Made by a program: the position numbers and the translations under genes. From Bedellia somnulentella (lineage: Eukaryota; Arthropoda; Insecta; Lepidoptera; Bedelliidae), in the NCBI GenBank assembly GCA_963576735.1, contig OY755191.1, positions 13,607,608 to 13,671,607 on the forward strand: 64,000 bases of DNA, read 5' to 3'. A model generated the notes under the pieces. That model made no database searches, was not told where the DNA came from, and saw only the letters and a program-made list of their open reading frames with translations. The first letter of the stretch is position 1. Each line of letters opens with the position of its first letter. Positions 12,501-27,500 of the stretch are shown piece by piece.

Positions 12501-15500
12501 ATAATATTTATTTATAAGACCTCAAACCATTTGTTGATTTAAATTTGCTCAAGAGGTTTGAAAGGAGTGTAAAAAGTGGCAATCGATAGTCTCTGCCTAC
12601 TGAAACGGGAACTAGTGGCGTAATTTTAATGTACCAAATATTTGATAAAATAGTCATGCTAGCAAACTCTCCAAAAATAAGCTACGTGAGCGTGATCCAA
12701 TATTTTTGTTATCAAAGTTAAACCTATTTCCTGCCTCGAACGCTATTCCAATATAAAGACCACGTCCTGACAATTGTAAAAGAGCAAATAATTGCGCAGC
12801 GAGCAGCAACAGTTTGCAGCCAAGTTATATTAACAAACAGCTTGGGATGTTCCAGCGAATTCTTTACAATTCTAACTACTTCATGCTCTGAATAAAATGA
12901 AAAGATTAACTCTCGGATACTTCTTACGTGTTTAACATATTGCTGCCCACCCAAGCAGAACTTATTTTTTTTATGAAGACTAATCATTATGATTTTAAAT
13001 GGTATGTGAAATATTTTCGTACCTCCGATGATAGGAGTTAAAAAGTTATGTAAGAAAAAGCGCAACCGAGAATAAGAGCGATGCGGCTAAACGTGGGCCG
13101 CCATTTTGAAGAACGTATCGCAACAACAATCCGGCTAATGCTTGAAACGCCGCATTACAAAACGGCGCTGTTTTAGAAAACGGCTAGCCGTAATGTAAAA
13201 CGGCGGATTATACAATCTACCTGCGACATATGTAAGAAAGTTACAAATAAATTATCATACTCAATAAATGTGACAGTGTATTCGTACAAAACGGCGATAG
13301 GCCTGCCCCCTATCACGTGAGTACACTGTCTAAGCAAAACGTGGGTACCTTCTCTGGACACTAGATGGCGCTGCCATGTGAGTTCAGAAGTATTGGTACC
13401 TCTGCCAACCCCTTCGGGGATAAACGGCGTGAACGTTTATGTTTATGTTCATACTCAATTAGCATTTATAATTAAAGCTTCTGACTTTCATCTATTATTA
13501 TCAAAATAATCTGATTGAATTTTGTGCTCAAACCACTGGTCGATTGAATGTTCAAAATCTGATTAGAAAATATTTTCAAGTACAAAAGTTATTGTTGACT
13601 TTTTGGCCCAAAATACTTAGGATTCAATCACGAACGGATCAAAGCTTAAAAATAAACTTTATACTATATAACTAAACGACAGTGCCTTGGGAATTTTAAC
13701 AACGTGAACCAATATGACAAGATCTAAATTTAATAAGGGATTGCGAGTACTTATACCCATCGTGTTGTATATAGCAATGTAGTATAGTGTTAGCTAAGAT
13801 TATTACTAACCCATTTCACTTTTGGGGCGTTATTAGCTTTTTTTGGACTATATGGCTGGAGAGCCATGTATCTTTTATTTTACAACCTTTTTCTATATTT
13901 TTTTAAAAGAGTAAAAAAATGTAAATCTAAAAAATTCAACAATTACGAGAATTCGCTTAAAAGGGCAGGCGTCCGAAGCAGGAAAAATAAAATAGCATGT
14001 TTTAAAGATTGATATTGATATCAAGCTCGAAAAACGTACATAGAGGCGATTGAGTCTCTACTAACACCGATGGAAACTAACATTTCGAATATAAATGAAA
14101 GATCAAATTATTTTCAGTCATAACTACAGAACTGTTTTGAAATTCATATCATCATGTATTTTCACTGTGATACTACTTCATTACATAAATTAACAAGATA
14201 AAAGCACCCTAATTACTCGTGTATTTAGAGTCGTATTTTAAAGTTAGCAGTCCTTTGAGGTTCATTAAATTTTCACTGGAGCTTCTATGAAAGACTGAGA
14301 GAGACAGTTTGTTATTTATGAGGTTGGTGTGACACAACAAATTAAATAGTTTCTAACTTTCCACATCCCTCGGAATATTGTAACGTTGTTATACAGAAAA
14401 TTTCTCAAGAAATTTTGGATATTTTATTTGGCTTTAGTGTGCCGATATTTCTGTGGCATTTCGCTTGACCTTATTTAGATTTTAGTTAGTTCATAATTGT
14501 AATACAACAAAAAAATTATTTACACATTTAACTATATATACAGTTTAAAAAAAAACATACATACATATACTCACGGCTATAATTCCCTAGAAGGGGTAGC
14601 CAGAGCCAAGGAATTATAAATTCCTCAGCCACTTTTGGATGTTGAGTGGGGAAAAGGCGGTAAAATAAAGGTTTTTGGTGATGGGTATCCAACCGCATCG
14701 CCCAAAAATCCAATAAAAAGCCCCGATACTCTTAGTCGCCTCTTACGACACCCGTGGGTAGAAAGGGGTAGCGACATTCTAAGCCGGCATGACACGGCAC
14801 GGCTTTAAAAAAAAATGTATTATAATATATGAAAAACCTAACCTACATTAAATTATATAAAAAATGCTCTCGAAATCGCTGCCGCCTGGTGGCAGGGTTC
14901 CGAGAAGGCTGGCTGCATTACCCCTTTGAATCGCTAAACTAATTCTTTGAGCGAAGAATGCGCCAGCCCATGGATCCCCGCATTTCTCGATCAGGCGCGT
15001 CGAAATTTCTTTGAAAAAACGACGCGCATCTGGGCCCCATGGACCGAGAGTCTCTACAGCAAAAGCTGAGAAGTAATGCTCTTCAGCTAAATTGCTGTAT
15101 TTGCGCCTCTTCAGACCCTCAGCTTCAGTTGCCGCAGTGCCAGCTTTAGATGCAGACCCCAACAAATGAGACGGCGCTAGTGTGTCGACGCAGGTAGCGT
15201 CCCACACTTGACCTTGTATTTGAACTCAACTCAATATTCACGCCGTTTATCTTCAAAGGGGTGGCAGAGTTACTTTTGAATTTGACAAAAAAAAACTCTC
15301 ATAACGATTGCACCTTATATGCAGCATTAAAAATAGACTCACTATCCATAATACATTTATTATGCCTCATAAAAATAACTTAATCTAACAGAATGTCATC
15401 AAGAAAAATATTGTTGCCTAGTTTTCATTCCGACGAATATGATCTGTGATAATAACTCAACTTCACATACAGCAATAATCTTGGTAGACCCCCCAAGTTG

Positions 15501-18500
15501 GACCGATGACTTGGTGAAAGTTGCGTGAAACCGATGGATGAGGGCATCACAGGACCGGTCGTTGTGAAAATCCTTGTGGGATGCCTATGTCGAGCAGTGG
15601 ACGTCTATTGATTGATGATGATGATATAGAGCAATAAAAATTCTCACCAGAATGCACCCCAATCCTCAAGTTGAGCTGGTCCCCCGGGCGGTGTCTGATG
15701 CGGAACCGGGTGACGGCGGCGCGCAGAGCCAGCGCCATCCGCGCTATCTCGCACGCGTGGCGGCTGCCGTTGCGCACCGGCAGCCCCGACACCACCATGT
15801 ACGCGTCGCCTATCGTTTCTACCTGAGGAATAAATATGAAATACAGTGTGTTATACACTGACAATAAATGAAAAAGATCCCCCCACTAAATGATGACAAA
15901 CATAACATAATGTACGTACATCCTAAGATCGATCCTGGTAAACAACATAATTTACATCGACCAATCTTTTCATTCACTCTCTATTTGGTATAAATTTCGT
16001 ATCCGTGGTCGTCCATTACTCTCGAGTCTGAAGCTGGTCAGTTCGCCGATGAAGACCCTGGCCTTTGTGATACGGCTTTCAGTCCGCCTCATCAAGACTG
16101 GTCTAGTTCTAGTCATGGGACTAGTATTGCCAATTATTATTATTATTTATTTAGTCATTTTATTCTCTTGTTATTTTTATTATTTTTGTCATTTGTTTTC
16201 TCAAAGAAAATGATTTCATGAACTGTTTATCATGTTATTTTACTAATTTATTTCATAATTGTTTACAATGTCATAAATTTTAAATATTATTTTATCAAAT
16301 TTACAAAAATCTAACAAATCAAGTCATGCTGAGTACACGAGTAAGGTGCTTTAACTGAAATTTTAAGTTTTTTGAAATGCCATTATGAATATTAATGTAA
16401 TTGTACTGCTTGTGAACCTTAAAGTTAAATAAATAAATATATAAAAGGGAAATTGTGTGAAAATAGCTATCAATATGGTTATTTTCTACAAATACAGCAT
16501 GAGAACGTTGAGCCTGTGCCTACAAAAGATTGGCAATGAAACTTTTATGTGTCGTAAAAACATGTCAAAGGGTGACATATATTCATTCAAGCATTTTGAT
16601 GTTCCTTACAATAAATAATACAATAAAACGGCATTGTATATTTTTCCTGCGTTTTGATTTTCTAGATATTATTTATGAATGACGATTTTCTTTTGCTGAG
16701 TCAAAGGCCAATGATAATTTAGTTTTAAGGTGAAAAATAGAAATCTCAAAAACACTTAGAAGACTTAAAACACTTCAAAACTACCTTTGCATAAAGACAC
16801 ACACCAGTGTCACCAAAGTGCACCTTCGAAGTTCGATGGGTAGCCAGATCTTTCAAATATTTACTGGCAGCTGAGCACACACCCACTAATCTTCCATTTT
16901 CAGTTCACGTCATGAAGCTGCCACCCTTTACTATATTTTTTACCCTGATCTAGATTTCTTAATTAATCTATGAGTAATTCTTCATACGTAATAATAAAAT
17001 AGCTCTAAATTAAAGTCGCCATTTGCATTTGCGTTTTTATGATAAACAAAAAGGAATTTCCAGAACACTGTTAATACGCAAAACAAAAAAGAGCTTCGTA
17101 TATTGTAATATAAAACGAACATGGAGACCTTAGAAATGGTTGATTGAATTTCCTAAATCACGCAAAAACCGAAGCCTTTTCATACTAAGCTATATGTTTC
17201 ATAAAAAAAATATAGAAATATAAAATGTCTTTGTAGTGTTGGTATAAAATTAGAATATATTGTCTCTTCCCGTTGGTATCTTATGAGGTGGATTGAGTTC
17301 TATGTCTTTTACTTAAACTACTGTTATAAATCACTTTGGGATAGTCTCATGTGATAAAAATATTTAATTTTTATTTGTTATTCATCGCATCATGATATTT
17401 ATTCATGCATTATTTGAATATTATATTAACATACATAATATAACATAAACGTTCACGCCGTTTATCCCCGAAGGGGTTGGCAGAGGTACCAATACTCCTG
17501 AACTCACATGGCAAGCGCCATCTAGTTTCCAGAAAAGGTACCCACGTTTTGCTTAGACAGTGTACTCACGTGATAGGGGGCAGGCCTATCGCCGTTTTGT
17601 ACGAATACACTGTCACATGACTAAGTACAACTCAGCCATGTGGGTTTCCTCACGATGTTTTCCCTCACCGTTAGCAACCATGATAAATTAACCACACATA
17701 TGACTTTAGAAAAGACAAATTGGTGTAGGCCCGTCCCAGGATTGGAACTCACGCCCTTCTGTTTTTCGGGCGGGTGTTCTACCCACTGGACTATCATGTC
17801 GCTGTATAATTATTTATTTCGACAAATCATTAGTGCAAAATTTTCATATATCTGTTAGTAACAAGACTCATAAACTATGTTAGTAAAACTTATTATTATT
17901 ATATTCATTATTTGTATATTAATTTAAATGTAATAACATAGAGAGAGATATAGAGAGGATGGATGACAGTAAAGTGGTGAAAGAGATCTATAGAGCCAAT
18001 GTGGAAGGTAATGTTAGTAGAGGACGACCTCGGAGGACATATTTAGATCAAATAGAAAATGTGCTCAAAAAGGCAGGTGTTCGAAGTACGAAGAATAAAA
18101 GAGCATGTATGAAAAGATTGATGGATGTGAATGAAGCTAGAGAGGTTTGCCAGGATCGTACAAAGTGGCGATCGATAGTCTCTGCCTACCCCAATGGGAA
18201 CTAACGGCGTGAGAATATGTATGTATGTATGTATGTATTTGTATATTACCCTATTTGTACTTCATATTTAATGGGTTTTCGAATGGGTTACCTAAAACGA
18301 ACGTCATAGCAAACAACCCCTTAAATAGGATGTGTCAACTGTACAACTCCCTATTCAAAGACAATGACACAAACGCTCCTGACGTCTATCAACACACTCT
18401 ACGCACATTCAAAATAAAATGTCTCACCGCAGTGCGAGACTTCAATAAAGGATATAGTTAGTAGGATATATAAAATCATGTCATAATTTTCCATTATTTA

Positions 18501-21500
18501 TTACTTGTCTTGTTGTTTTTATGTTGTGCTTATCATATTCAAATTTAGCCCCTTTTCCTTTGTAAATAGTCTTCATTTTATTTGTAAGTTACATTAATGT
18601 TATTAAATTAAAGAATAAAAAAAAAACTATATTAACTATACTAATATATTTCTTAAGTTGAAATCTCAATTGATTATTTAATATCATGCTGTGTACACAG
18701 TTTTTTGGTATTATGTCCGAATTTGTATTATTTTTAAATGTTTTATACTAATGCTATGTCATAATACTATTTGTGTGCCGAATAAATAAATAAATAAATA
18801 AATCCAATAATGGTTAGCTTAACAAAATCACGCTAGCTGTCCTTTCAAAGCCAAACCTTATGGAAATTTCTAACATGTACTCTTAATATCTGGGGAACTC
18901 AATAACCATTAATTTTTTTCAAGTTATCTTACCTCAACTTATTCTTCATATATTTTTTTATAACTCTTCTCTCGAGACTTCATTAAATATCCATGTAGTA
19001 TCCGTTAACGACAACTATAATAGTTATCCGTGATTTATGAACATTAAGCGGATGAATTAAAAAAATGGCAAAAAATATAAAGTGCCTTTTTGCATAATGT
19101 AATTAAGAGAGAAAAGCCACAGGTTATAAATTTTCTTAGAAAGTTTGAAGTGCATAAATAAAGAGCATGTACGCAAAAAAATATGAATGTGAGGAAAGCA
19201 AGGGAGTTTGTGAATAGTTTCTGCCCCCCCAGTGGTATCAACAACGTGAGTATGAGTCAGCTGTAGAATTATGGTTCTATGTTATTACATTCGAATTTGA
19301 CAGTACTTATTGAATCCTACCTTGTAAACATCATAGTTTTCCAAGATGGAGTCAAACAGCGTATACAGGTCGTTCAACAAATCCACGACCTGCATGGGCG
19401 TCGACGCGGCTGACAAGGCGGTGAACCCAACGATGTCTGAGAAGTATATGGTCACTTGCTCGAAAGTTTCTGCTATGACTGACTTCCCATTAATCAGTTG
19501 GGATGCTACGGATCTGTGGGGAAATAAGTAAACGGTTGTAGGTAGTGGCTAAAATTATTTAATGTTCTGATAATATCGCCGATCACAAAAGAGATAACTA
19601 GTTTAGTCTAAGAGTCTTTGCCCCCCAGGTTTTTTTTGTAGCACAGACATTGCGCTATTTTCTAACAAAGAAATATGAGCTGCACCTAATTTTCGTGTAC
19701 CCTGAGTTTTGCATTTGTATCGGCACAAACTCTCGTTAACGGCGCCTCTCAGTCTAGTTTTATGAAGATATTTTCTTGTAAACTTCAAAAGTTGAGCATT
19801 AGCAAAAGAGCATAGTTTTAGACATGAATATCAATACCATACTTACTTTGGAAGTAGCTGGTATAGCAATTCTTCGCATTTCTTTTTCTCTTCCAAGTAA
19901 TCCTGAGTCCGCTCGCTGACAAGTGATTCCAAGTTGTTTGCATACTGTTCCATACGGGACAGTAGGTTGTCCAATATGTTACTACTTTCTTGAGTTCTAA
20001 AAGAAAACATATTGCTGGTTAGTTGGCAATTCAGTTAATATTAATGATTAAGTAAGTAGCGATAAAGAGTTTAGGAAATATTCATGTCTGAAATATTTCA
20101 TCTAGTAACCAATATTATGAATGAAAACTCATATAGTCAGTCCTTTATAATCATCTTTTTTTCAACTAAATTCTAAATCAACAATAATTGAAAGAATGTG
20201 CCAAAGTCTTTTGATCTAATTTTCTTCTTACAAGCATGTTGCAAAGCAATGGTGGAGTCACTTCAGTTTATTTAAGTTTGAGTATTTATTTTTTCTGCTA
20301 ATTGGTACTAGGTCAGTGTGGTATCTACCCTATACGGGTTAGGCTCGAGCCCCATGGTTGTCACATATATGGGCTGTGAAAATGTTTTCTAGTTTAACAC
20401 TGAAATAGTATTTTATCCATTTGTTATAGTAATTTAACGTACTTATTAAGCCTCCGCACCAATCCCTTGAGCTGCGCGAAATCCGGCCGGTCGGGCGGCT
20501 CCTCGGCCCAGCAGCGCCGCATCAGCTCGGCCGCGTCCTCCGTATCGGAGCAGTGGCGCGTACAGTTTGGTCGCAGCCCACGCGATGATATGGCGTGAAT
20601 CACGTCTGGCAACATCATTATTTATGTACCAGCATTATGGGACAAAAAGTGATCTTCAATATAAAATTAAAATAAAACTGGCCCTAATATGCTACCTTGG
20701 CTGCCCTGGTTAAAAAATGTTTAGGAATAATTTGAAGCAGTTTTTATTAATTTACCTTTAGGACTCATCTCAACGCCTTCTCCAAGCCAGAACGCGCCTT
20801 GTCTATAAACAATCTCGTGCATGATGATCCCAAACGAGTACACGTCTCCTTTCTGAGTACCTTCAGGAGGAGGGTCTGGAGTTCTTAGGAGTTCTGGAGC
20901 TGTCCATAGTTGTCCTGTTTAGCAGAGAAGAAAAGAAAATGAGATAATATACGGCTTTCAATAACACAAAATAAATGAGACTTCGTCAATCAGATATTTA
21001 GTAGAGTAGTCTAAGCAAGACTTTGCAGAACATTGTTTTTCTAAAGCTTTCCGTTATCGTTTCCATTTCCATTGGAAATATCAGTATCAAATGAAAAGAT
21101 CTCCATGGAAAATATTTAATTTGAAACTTTCAGTAATTAAAATTTGATCATAATTTTCTTGACTATTTCAATTAAATTTGATACTCACGAGTCCAATAGC
21201 TGTGTGCTCCAGTATCCTTCTCAGAGGTTCTCAGCGCGTGGAGTCCGAAGTCAGTTATTTTCAACACGAATCTTGAATCCACGACGCAATTACTTGATTT
21301 CAGCGCACCGTGGGACCGAATGTCACTGCCGTGTAAGTAATGCATTCCCTAGAGAAATTAATATTTTAATGAAATGTTTTGTTTGCCGTGTTGTCTACTA
21401 TGAAAATCATCTAGTTATATTTTTCAAAGTTTCTTTTGATCAAATAAATAGGACAGCGTCCGTGGAGTACGTAATGTATCAACGACACGAAGCATCTCGG

Positions 21501-24500
21501 TTTTGGTAGTAAAATATATACATAAATGAACCAATAGCATTGAATTAGCTAAATAGAATAGCCAGAGCTTTTGGATAAAAGATGGGTCTCCAGTTACCAT
21601 GACTCTATCTAAAATCTCTATCACCAATTACGACATCTACCAAATGAAATAACGACAAGACAAATTACAGTAGAATATTATATGAAATAAAAGTGAGAAA
21701 TTATCCTTACCCGAACAATATCATGCATCAAGCTAACTTTGAACATCCAATCCAGTTTGATTGTATCATTTTCCACAATATCTTGCAAAGATCCTTTCGG
21801 CCCATACTCAGTTAGCAGACAGCAATGGGGAGGGTCTACGCAGGCTCCATAAAACCTGGCCAGATGGTCATGTTCAAGGTCTTTCATCTTCTTCAGCTCC
21901 AGAAGTAAGGGTCTCGTTAGGTCTATTCTCTGTTTGTCCACTTTCTTTATGGCTACTCTGCAGCCTTTGTAGAAACCCCAGGGGGCATATACTTGGCGAT
22001 CACCAGCCAAGGATATTGCTTCATCAGAATATGTTGTCTGTTGACAACAAAAAACGAGTAAATTAAATGGGACTACTCTGGAGCGTATAGAACAAAACAA
22101 AAATTAATTTTATGGAATTAATTGAGATGTAATCGCTTTACAAATATACAAAAAAGAAAGCATATAATTGAATCGGTTCTTTGTACCGTCTATGCTTATA
22201 TTTACACGTGTATCTACAAAAACTTGTATACCTCTGAAATAATAATCAACGCATAATACACACAAGACATTTTTATCCTTTTGAGATAAATTCCAAATAT
22301 ATTGGAGATAGATTTCTCTCTGATTTTATTTCCTTGCATCACGAGTCCATTACGTCTTAACTTGTGTCATTAATCTCGCAAGATGTCAAGCTCAGAAAGA
22401 AGACATCGTTTGAGAGACGACACTTGCGTATAAAAATGGAACGTTAGAAAGTTAAATTTTTATTATGGTGGTCAGGTTGGTATTGGCGGTATATCAAATC
22501 AAAGACAAGTTTGATCGTTGGATGTCGTTTATTGAATAAAGAAAATTATTAAAATGTATTACAAGTATAACTTACTGACTAAGCATATCGTGACGGACAT
22601 AACATGTGTAACCTAATTAAGTTGTATTGCTATGTCGCAACACTACACAAGGATATAAATTTAAGTGGGTAGCATAGCAAGTCTAAATAAGCTTTTGACA
22701 CTACATGTGTATATGCCGTACTATTTGTACCATATCGTGTAATGTCAACTCAATTTTATTGATTTTTCGTTTAGTTAAATTGCGCACTCGCGATCTTGGT
22801 TTATTTTTGTTATGTTATGTTTCTGATAAAATTAATCTCTTCACTTGATATGACTTGTAAAGTATAGGAAATTTTGCGACATATTGTTAAGCTTATAGAC
22901 AAAGTTTTTGATTAATATAATCACAAAAATAATAAAAATGGTGTAACACCATTAAATGTAAATACCAAACCTTAACTAAGTATATGAATAGTATAATAAT
23001 GAACAGTTTAATATTTTATTTAATAATATTTTATTTTGCTGTGTAGTGTCGGCTTAGAATAGCACTACCCCATTTCTTCCGGTGGGTGTACGTAAGAGGC
23101 GACTAACGGTATTGGGGCTTTTAAGGGATTTTTGGGCGATGCGGTTGGAGACCCATCACCAACAACCTTTATTTCACCATCTTTTCCCCACGCAACTTCC
23201 AAAGGTGGCTGAGGAATGTCTCATTCCCTAGCTCTGGCTACCCCTTCAAGGCATTTATAGCCGTGAGTATATGTTGTATGTATGTAGTTTAATACTGACA
23301 TATTTTTATTTTATTTCAGATGTTTGGAATGCGTAATCATATTTTATTGTATGTAAAAGCTAACAAAACTTTGTAGAACCTACTACTAAAAACTCTGGAC
23401 TTTATTCTTACCAAACAAAACCAGGCAATATGTACACTTGAGATGAAGATATAATCTCACAGAATGTTCCAACCAGCTGTCGGGAGTTTAATTACAAAAG
23501 ACCTTTATAGATACGAAAATCGCAAAAGTTGGTACTCTTTTTACGCCAAAAACACACATTTCTAAACTGATTAGAATTATTTTCTATGTTTTTCATTTCA
23601 TTTAGAAAAATAGCCTAAAATTTATTATGTATATTAACAAAACTTTTAAGGTTTATAAGGTAAAGTTATGAAAAAAGATGTTTATGATTTCTAAACTAGG
23701 AATGGAGCCTCTTCAAGAGGAATTTTAATTAGAACATTTATACGGACAACTACTATATTGGAAACGATATACAAATATTTGAAAATTACTGTTCAGTGCT
23801 TAGAACAGCACTAAGCCATTTCTTCCTGCGGGTGTCAGCGCAACTTCAAACCGAACTTCCAAAAGTGGATTTACAGTAGTGAGTATATGTATTGTATAAA
23901 AATAATACAAAATTTACTAAGATCTTGCTCGGAAAACATATGAAACACTTAAGCCAATACGTTAAAAGGTAAATTAATTAGAACCGGACCTAACAATTAA
24001 GGAGGGTAGCATGAGGCACACGCACTCAGCACTCACAGGATAATAAAATGTGGCCACAAACGGAACTTTGGAACACATCCGCCTGTTTTATTACTGTTTG
24101 GTAAGATGCCAAGTTCGCAAACTTTTGGTTGATTGATTTTATCTATCAACCAACCAACTATAAACCATCATTTATTTCAAATTTAAATCTTTTTGTTCAT
24201 GAAAACCTCATGTGGGGATTATTACTATAACATGAACCTTCCTGAACATATTATAGTTACGAATTAAATTCATAACATAACATAAACATTCACGCCGTTT
24301 ATCCCCGAAGGGGTTGGCAGAGGTACCAATACTTCTGAACTCACATGGCAGCGCCATCTAGTGTCCAGAGAAGGTACCCACGTTTTGCTTAGACAGTGTA
24401 CCCACGTGATAGGGGGCAGGCCTATCGCCGTTTTGTACGAATACACTGTCACATGACTAAGTAAAACTCAGCCATGTGGGTTTCCTCACGATGTTTTCCC

Positions 24501-27500
24501 TCACCGTTAACAACCATGATAAATTAACCACACATATGACTTTAGAAAAGACAAATTGGTGTAGGCCCGACCCAGGATTGGAACTTACGCCCTTCTGTTT
24601 TCGGGCGGGTGTTCTACCCACTGGACTATCATGTCGTCTATTTAATTCAATAAAAGTCAATCATGTTTTTATCACTGCTTATGTAATTGTATGAATTGTG
24701 TAATGTCAAATTGGAAGAGCGCTAACCTTTTGCTTCCTAGGTCGTTAGAAGCAAGGGCGTTTTCAGTATTTTTAAGTGATTATGATGTTTTGTTTGGAGA
24801 TCGATCATCAACAGCCTCAACAATATCCCACTCATTTTACAAAAGTGGCTGTAAAATTTTTGGGCCCTGAGCCACGCATGCCCTGCATCTGTATATTTTT
24901 TTATTAATCAGATACGTTCCAAAAGAATGCCTTCAACATTTTGTTTATGTATCTTTATTGTTGTTTGGTGTGGTTAAACATCGTTAGACCTAGGAAAGTA
25001 AATACAAGTTAAATTTTAACAAAATTTTTTATGATATTGAATACAGAACCTCATTAAAATCGAAAAAGACAGGCAAGGTAGCGGAAAAAGGGTAAGAGAT
25101 AACGAGTGCGCAGAAGTACAAAAGCTCGGAAACAATTATGTTGGAAAATAGATGGGGCTGCGATCGCGAATGATATCATCAGCCTTTTTAAAACTTGCAA
25201 TATAAAATTATTCAGGGCGAAAATCTACTCCAGATGTGCACGTAAATGAGGTTTTAAAGAACATGCAGAAAAATGCAGAGCTAAGTGAGGTAAATGAAGC
25301 GATTCTATTGGTTCTGTAAAAACTTATTTTTTCCTTATTTTATGTGTCACTTGACAGTGCCATAAGCATGCTGTTCATAATAGATTCATATGAATATACC
25401 TTTTGATATAATATTATAAAGTAGAAGATGTTTGTGTGTTTATTTGTCTGTGATCAATAGAAACTGCAACCACAGGACGGACTTTAAAATATTTTTCACC
25501 AAAGGAAAGTTTAATCAGAAGAAGTAACACGCTATATATCACGTCACTGAATGACAAAATAAGAACATTAATGAGTAAATTGCTACTTCCTTTCTGCCAT
25601 TTCTCCACTTAATTTCACTTATGAATTTCCAGTTCTGAAGCTCTGGTTACCCTTTTCGTGGAATTCAGAGCCTCAAGTATGTGTATGTATATTCTTTTAA
25701 GTAAAACGGCAATTTTCATTTCACATTTTCATGAATTTTTTGAACAAAACTAAACAATTATACCTGTTTTGAATTTGTTAATTAACTGAATAAATTTCAT
25801 AGAATGTTGGAAATTTGAGCATTTCGAATGACTAAATGAGTGAATAAAATGACCAATTAAATTCAGCGTTAAACGTTTTAACTGTCTTGAATGCAAGCAT
25901 TTTCAGCCAGTTTCTGAAGAATATTGTTTTCGTTGGCTAAGTGATTTAACTGCAATTTCTACATGGAAATTTGTATTAACATATAGTTTGCTTATATGCC
26001 AAGTTAAATAAGAACATACTTAGTTTAATATTGAGATAAAACCAAGTCTGTTTATGTTTATGTCGCTTTAATCTATTCTGCGAATTTATATCCTGCATTG
26101 ATTCGGTTGGTTCTATTGTGTCATTTTTCGAAATCTGTATAACAGATTTAGTATTTTTGGTTTGAGGTGGTCCCAACTTGTACTTGCATCAATAATTGGA
26201 TTTAATAATAGTTTAGTGTACCTTCTGCACCATTTACGTAAAATCAATTTTAAAAAAGCTTCGAGTGCTTTTATTTCAGTTTCCGAAAGCATTTTTTTTA
26301 GTTTACCATTCGCTACTGTTGAACTAGAAAGTTTTATAATATAAAATTTGTGCTGGAAGCTCCTTACTACAAACCTATGTTTTTCATGAGATTTAACAAG
26401 GAAGATTGATCTAATGAAGTTTTGTGTTCAGAATGCAATCACAAAATGATAATTTATAATTGGTATTATCAAAATATACTCAGCATTATAAGTATCTCTA
26501 CCAATCATTCATACATACATATACTCACGGCTATAAATCCCAAGAAAAGGGTAGCCAGAGCTAAGGAATTAGAAATTCCTCAGCCACTTTTGGAAGGTGC
26601 GTGGGGAATAGATGGTGAAATAAAGGTTCTTGGTGATGGGTCTCCAACCGCATCGCCCAAAAATCCCTTAAAATCCCCAATACCGTTAGTCGCCTTTTAC
26701 GTACACCCACCGGAAGAAATGGGGTAGTGCTATTCTAACCCGACACTACACAGCATTGAGTCTTAAGTATTTAAGCCAAATCTCACCCCAGCACTATATC
26801 TTCTCGCCAGAGAGTGCAGACTGCCGCGCAGTCTTCCCCCCGGCAGCAGTACGTCGCTCCAGCAGACTCGCCAGGTCATCATGGCGATCTCAGCTTCTAA
26901 CTTGTAATGTCTGCAAATATTTACATGATTTAAAAATCAAATCATAGATATAACAATTTTACAAAACGGGTCCTGAGCACAAATTTAAAAAGTGATCTAA
27001 TCTCTAACAGACTTTTGAAAACGTAAAATAAGAGGCGAATAATTACTGGCTGATACCTAAAACGAAATCAATGCATCACAAACAGAAGATAACCAATGGG
27101 ATAATTTCGATAAAAATTCTGGAAAGGATTAACAAGTAGAAGAGTTTGTGTACCTGTGATTTGTGATGATGATGAAAAATTGTGATGAACTCATCGAAAG
27201 AAGAGTAATAAAGGGTAATTCGGTAGATAGAGCAATGAATAGCCTAGATGACCAGTCAATCGGTGTCTAAATGAGACTAGAGTGAAGGCCGTAGACATGA
27301 AATCCCTTAGGAAAGTTTTTAATGTTAAGTTATGTGACCCAGTGAGTAATATTGTGGTTTCTTAAAGGTGCGGTCAGAGAGATGATATTGTTAAAAAGAT
27401 AGAAAAAGAAATGTTAAGATGGTTTGGGCACATACCAAGGATGCATGATAGTAAATTGGTAAAAGAAATCTATAAAGTTAATGTGGATGGTAAAGTTAGA

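Larger units (their letters stand above)
11546..14555. other. Intron 17 interior outside the listed repeats
   Basis: Apart from the LA, S2 and GC-rich pieces at 12580-13450, nothing is recognised. The 113-codon ORF at 12724-13065 (minus) has no familiar motif. Confidence 0.45.

Noticed and set aside
12724..13065. 113-codon minus-strand ORF as a gene
   Set aside because: No recognisable domain, in a large intron among repeats, AT-rich composition like the surrounding DNA.
15652..15861. Plus-strand ORF rich in Arg/Pro/His
   Set aside because: Antisense shadow of GC-rich cyclase exon 17.
17640..17858. ORF beginning [17 protein letters not shown], seen also at 24476 and 47992
   Set aside because: It is the antisense reading of S2 repeats, present in each copy.
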